Below, in pieces: positions 61,084 to 64,000 of a stretch of 64,000 nucleotides of DNA. Numbering within the stretch: the stretch's first letter is position 1; every line of letters begins with the position of its first letter. Both the position numbers and the translations under genes were made by a program. The stretch comes from Pseudomonas sp. PSE14 (GTDB taxonomy: Bacteria > Pseudomonadota > Gammaproteobacteria > Pseudomonadales > Pseudomonadaceae). The notes under the pieces are model-generated. The model was not told the DNA's origin. It ran no database searches and saw only the letters and a program-made list of their open reading frames with translations. The stretch lies in assembly GCF_029203285.1 (NCBI RefSeq), contig NZ_CP115669.1, positions 2,728,001-2,792,000 of the forward strand, read 5' to 3'.

Positions 61084-61965
61084 ATGACTACCCACAGCAA
61101 ATGGCTGACCGCGATGCTCCTGCCGCTTTGCCTGCTGTCCGGCTGCAAGGGCAGCGACCAGACCGCCGCAACCACCGTCACACCCGCCAAGGCCCTCGGC
61201 ACGCTGGAATACCCGGCGCTGCCGGTGATCCGCAACGCCCTGTTCAGCATGACGCCCCTGGTGGACGGCAAGCGCAATCCGGCGGTGATGCAGCATATCT
61301 GCGGCCTGGCCCGCGGCGAGACCAGCCAGGCGGAGGTCGATCGCTTCGTCGCGGCCAGCGGTGAAAACAGCGAGAACCTGAAGAAGAAGGGCGGCGTGAC
61401 CGCATTACTGGTCAGCGGCAACCGTACCGGGCAGCAGATCGCCTGTGCCGCCTACCTGGCGACCGCGCCGCTGATCCAGGTCGACGGCAACGAGTTCCTC
61501 GCTGCCGGCAAGGGCGCCGACGGCAAGCTGCGGATCGACCAGGCGCGGCTGGCCGAGGTCATGGCGGTGCGTATCGCCCTGGCCCGTACCGACGCCGAGT
61601 ACTTCAGCCTGATCGCCGACAAGCTGCAGCAGACTCCGGGCCTGACCGACGCCCAGTACCAGGCGCGCACCCGCGAGCTGTTCTCCGAGCTCGCGCCGGC
61701 GTTCCTCCAGCGCGTCAAGCAGCAGATGCCCTTGCCGGGTACGCGCTTCGATATCAAGCGCCTGGACAACCAGCGGTTCGCCTTCGGCACTTCCAATGGT
61801 GGGGAGTACGAGTACAGCAACGATGGTATGACCCTGCGCCAGGACAACATCACCTGGTACGGGGAGGGCCAACTGATGGGGCAGCGTCGCACGCTGAAGA
61901 TCGCCTACTACCCCGAGGCGGTCACCCAGCGCATGGACTCGCGGTCAGCCACCAACATGCCTTGA
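61084..61965 (+). CDS. Lipoprotein of unknown function, last gene of the adhesin operon
   Basis: Lipoprotein of 293 aa with lipobox LLSGC (Cys21). The rest has no motif I recognise: an Ala-rich helical middle (about 120-210) and a C-terminal beta-rich part (RFAFGTSNGGEYEYSNDG, RRTLKIAYYPE). It begins 10 bp after the OmpA-like gene and ends at a terminator, so it belongs to the adhesin unit. Confidence 0.72.
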   Translation: MTTHSKWLTAMLLPLCLLSGCKGSDQTAATTVTPAKALGTLEYPALPVIRNALFSMTPLVDGKRNPAVMQHICGLARGETSQAEVDRFVAASGENSENLKKKGGVTALLVSGNRTGQQIACAAYLATAPLIQVDGNEFLAAGKGADGKLRIDQARLAEVMAVRIALARTDAEYFSLIADKLQQTPGLTDAQYQARTRELFSELAPAFLQRVKQQMPLPGTRFDIKRLDNQRFAFGTSNGGEYEYSNDGMTLRQDNITWYGEGQLMGQRRTLKIAYYPEAVTQRMDSRSATNMP

Positions 61966-61984
61966 TCGGCCATTGTTGGCCGCG

Positions 61985-62030
61985 GACTCACGGTGAGGAG
62001 CACCCGCTCTTCGCCGTGAGTCATTTCTTT
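61985..62030 (+). terminator. Terminator after the adhesin operon
   Basis: Long stem GACTCACGGTGAGGAGC/GCTCTTCGCCGTGAGTC (two mismatches) followed by ATTTCTTTT. The last base pairs overlap the stop codon of the convergent sulfatase gene. Confidence 0.8.
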
Positions 62031-63493
62031 TCCGGCTTCTGCGCGGGCGCCGGTGGGATGTAGGGATCGGGTGCGCCGTTCTCGATGGGCGGATACTGGG
62101 CCAGGCTGGTCTTGAGGCGCCCGACGATGCCCATCATTGGCTTGAGCAGCCAGGTGTTCTCGATGGCGACATCGTCTTCTTCACGCAGGTCGGTCAACAG
62201 GTTGTAGATGCGTGGAATCGCCAGCGGTTGGGGCGGATCGAACATCTCGTCCTGCTGGATGAAGTGCATCTTCCAGTTGCGCCACTTGACAGCGGTAAGA
62301 CGGTCGGCGACGTAGATCGGGAAGCCCTGGCGATTGGACTCCGCCTGCTTTCCGGTCAGGAAATCCTGCTGGTCGACTCCGTCCACCGCGCGGTCCTGCG
62401 GCACTTCGGCGCCGGCCACGTGGGCGAGGGTGGTGTAGAGGTCGACGATATGCACGATCTCGTTGCTGACCCGGCCCGCCGCCGCGTGGTTCGGCCAGCG
62501 CAGGATGAAGGGCGCGCGGATGCCGCCTTCCATGGCGGTGAAGTAGGTCCCGCGCCAGGGTCCGTTGGCGCCGCGCCAGGGACGCCGCGCTTCGCCGCCG
62601 TTGTCGCTGGTGAGTATCACCAGGGTGTTGTCGGCGACACCGGCCTCCTGCAGCGCATCGAGGACCTGCCCGGCGCGGTAGTCCATCTCGGCCAGGGAGT
62701 CCGCCCAGGAGCCGTTGCCGGTCTTGCCGGCGAAGGCCGGGTTGGGCTGCGTCGGCATGTGCGGCAGGGAAAACGGGATGTAGGCGAAGAACGGCTTGCC
62801 CGCCTGGGCGTTGCGCTTGATGAAGGCGCTGGCCTTGGCGGTGAGTTCCTCATCCAGCGTGCGCTTGCTGGCCAGGTCCAGGGGCTTGACCTTGCGTGGC
62901 GGCTCGCCGCGCCGGGACTCGTAGATGTACTGCGGGGGCACCAGGTTGGCGTCCCAGCCTTGCTTGCTACCGGGAGCCGGAGTGAGGTCGGTGGCTATGT
63001 CCGTGGCGGACCACATCGCCTCGTCGAAGGTGCGCGGCGTGCCATACCACTCGTCGAAGCCCTGCTGCGTGGGCAGCCGCCCGTCGCTGCTGCCCAGGTG
63101 CCACTTGCCCCAGATGCCGGTGGCATAGCCGCGCGCGGAGAGCAGCTCGGCGAGGGTGACCTCCCATTGGGTCAGGCCATCCGGCTCGCCGATGCGCGGT
63201 ACGCGGTAGGTGCCGGAGCGGATCGAGAAGCGCCCGGTCATCAGCGCCGAGCGCGACGGGGTGCACTGGGCCTCGACGTTGAAATTGGTCAGGCGCACGC
63301 CTTCGCGCGCCAGTTCGTCGATGCGCGGTGTCTCGGCTCCGCGCAGGGGGCCGCCGCCATAGACGCCCAGTTCGCCGTAACCGAGGTTGTCGTAAAGCAT
63401 GATGACGATGTTGGGCGGTGTCGCCTGGGCGAAGACCGGCGGGGCCAGCAGCAGGGCGCCGAGAAGGGCCATAGGGGCGAAGCGGGGTTTCAT
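62021..63493 (-). CDS. Exported type I sulfatase (arylsulfatase family)
   Basis: Periplasmic sulfatase of 490 aa. The signal peptide is cleaved near VFAQA (23). The formylglycine site CTPSRSALMTGR begins at Cys77, so a maturase must act. Metal-binding residues include Asp35-Asn36 (MLYDNLGYGELG) and SDNGGEARR; the first ligand pair is DN, as in many arylsulfatase A/B-like members. GGAGGA precedes the ATG at 63493. It would free sulfate from sulfate esters when sulfur is limiting. The divergent AraC gene (301 bp away) may control it. Confidence 0.88.
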   Translation of the reverse strand: MKPRFAPMALLGALLLAPPVFAQATPPNIVIMLYDNLGYGELGVYGGGPLRGAETPRIDELAREGVRLTNFNVEAQCTPSRSALMTGRFSIRSGTYRVPRIGEPDGLTQWEVTLAELLSARGYATGIWGKWHLGSSDGRLPTQQGFDEWYGTPRTFDEAMWSATDIATDLTPAPGSKQGWDANLVPPQYIYESRRGEPPRKVKPLDLASKRTLDEELTAKASAFIKRNAQAGKPFFAYIPFSLPHMPTQPNPAFAGKTGNGSWADSLAEMDYRAGQVLDALQEAGVADNTLVILTSDNGGEARRPWRGANGPWRGTYFTAMEGGIRAPFILRWPNHAAAGRVSNEIVHIVDLYTTLAHVAGAEVPQDRAVDGVDQQDFLTGKQAESNRQGFPIYVADRLTAVKWRNWKMHFIQQDEMFDPPQPLAIPRIYNLLTDLREEDDVAIENTWLLKPMMGIVGRLKTSLAQYPPIENGAPDPYIPPAPAQKPEKK

Positions 63494-63758
63494 CGATGTT
63501 CCTCCAGTGACGCCAATGGGCCGGAAAGCCCGCCGGCAACCGTAACGCTGACCTTCGCAGACTTGTTCGCCGCCTGAATCGCTATGACGCGCCATCGGCT
63601 TGTCATCTGACGCCATTCGCCGCGCCGCAGCGGCATTGCCAGAGGCATGCCCGCGACATATTGTCGGGATTTTCCGGCTTTGCTAGCTTGCCCCTCCGGC
63701 CGGCGATATTCGGCCGGAGAACCAAGAAGCAGGCGGGGCTCGGCCACGCGCCAGCGAT

Positions 63759-63766
63759 AACAAGAA
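63759..63766 (+). promoter_or_regulatory. AAnAAnAA motif before the last AraC gene
   Basis: AACAAGAA, 29 nt before the ATG at 63795. Candidate Crc/Hfq site. Confidence 0.45.
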
Positions 63767-63794
63767 CCTCTGACGCCAGGAGGCCGTGTACCCC

Positions 63795-64000
63795 ATGTCC
63801 AGACTCAAGCACACAGTCTTTACCGAAGCCCTCATGCAGCGCCATGGTGCCGCCTTCAAGCCGCACCTGGCGGCCGTCGGCCTGAGCGAGGAAGTCCTGC
63901 AACGGCCGGATGCGAAGATTCCACTCGGCCAGTACAACGCACTGCTGGAGCGGACCGCGGCGCAGGGCGACCCTTTCTTCGGCCTGCGGCTGGGGTTGGG
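63795..64000 (+). CDS. AraC-family regulator, N-terminal part only
   Basis: The first 68 residues of a regulator cut by the window edge. The pattern VFTEALMQRHG, HLAAVGLSEEVLQRP, PLGQYNALLERTAA, FFGLRLG matches the arabinose-binding-like N-terminus of SphR/OruR-type AraC proteins. CAGGAGG is 11 nt before the ATG. Divergent from the sulfatase; the region 63494-63794 between them holds no gene. Confidence 0.75.
   Translation, partial: MSRLKHTVFTEALMQRHGAAFKPHLAAVGLSEEVLQRPDAKIPLGQYNALLERTAAQGDPFFGLRLGL

Overview
The window is a 64 kb stretch of a high-GC Pseudomonas chromosome; I cannot name the species. The genus call rests on three things: an intact sphingosine locus (sphD-sphC-sphB, sphA, sphR) laid out as I remember it from P. 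aeruginosa PA5324-PA5328, pseudomonad REP palindromes of the type GTAGGAGCGAGCTTGCTCGCG, and AAnAAnAA catabolite-activity (Crc/Hfq) motifs in front of nearly every catabolic operon. I see no phage, insertion sequence, CRISPR array, rRNA or tRNA. This is accessory catabolic and transport sequence, mostly nutrient scavenging under catabolite control. Layout, left to right. 1-6040 (-): five-gene tripartite ABC exporter (membrane fusion protein, double ATPase, two permeases, outer-membrane lipoprotein). 6219-6886: two tiny envelope proteins around a REP cluster. 7095-13414 (+): seven-gene operon with an MDR oxidoreductase, a TauD-type dioxygenase, a BKACE beta-keto acid cleavage enzyme, an MFS carrier, a DsbA/FrnE-like protein, a Rieske protein and a YeiH-type exporter; substrate unknown. 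13453-14517: gene-free repeat block. 14540-23425: AraC regulator, RBBP9-type hydrolase, then the DUF1302/DUF1329/YCF48/MMPL envelope operon. 23509-30908: LysR regulator divergent from a polyamine-type ABC importer followed by a creatinase-like M24 protein and an HDAC-family deacetylase. 31136-36767: lytic transglycosylase, then an amine oxidase/cupin/AraC/aldehyde dehydrogenase group that looks like aminoaldehyde catabolism. 37084-43350: LysR, exported amidohydrolase, C45 Ntn-hydrolase, MHS symporter and an EamA exporter. 43660-44691: GAF-GGDEF diguanylate cyclase. 44828-48155: three stress-type genes (haloperoxidase-like hydrolase, exported acetoacetate-decarboxylase-fold protein, DJ-1/PfpI protein), each behind a near-identical MerR-type promoter with a 19-bp spacer. 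48392-53767: sph locus. 53875-61965: odd REC-LuxR-PAS regulator followed by a trimeric autotransporter adhesin with TPR, BamE/OmpA and lipoprotein partners. 62021-64000: arylsulfatase divergent from a truncated AraC gene. The strongest unexplained signals are the three matched MerR-type promoters with no regulator gene in the window; the BKACE/TauD/Rieske/YeiH operon, whose promoter shares two exact motifs with the AraC/hydrolase intergenic region; the M24 protein that has lost its metal ligands next to a deacetylase; and the receiver protein with Glu in place of the phospho-acceptor Asp.
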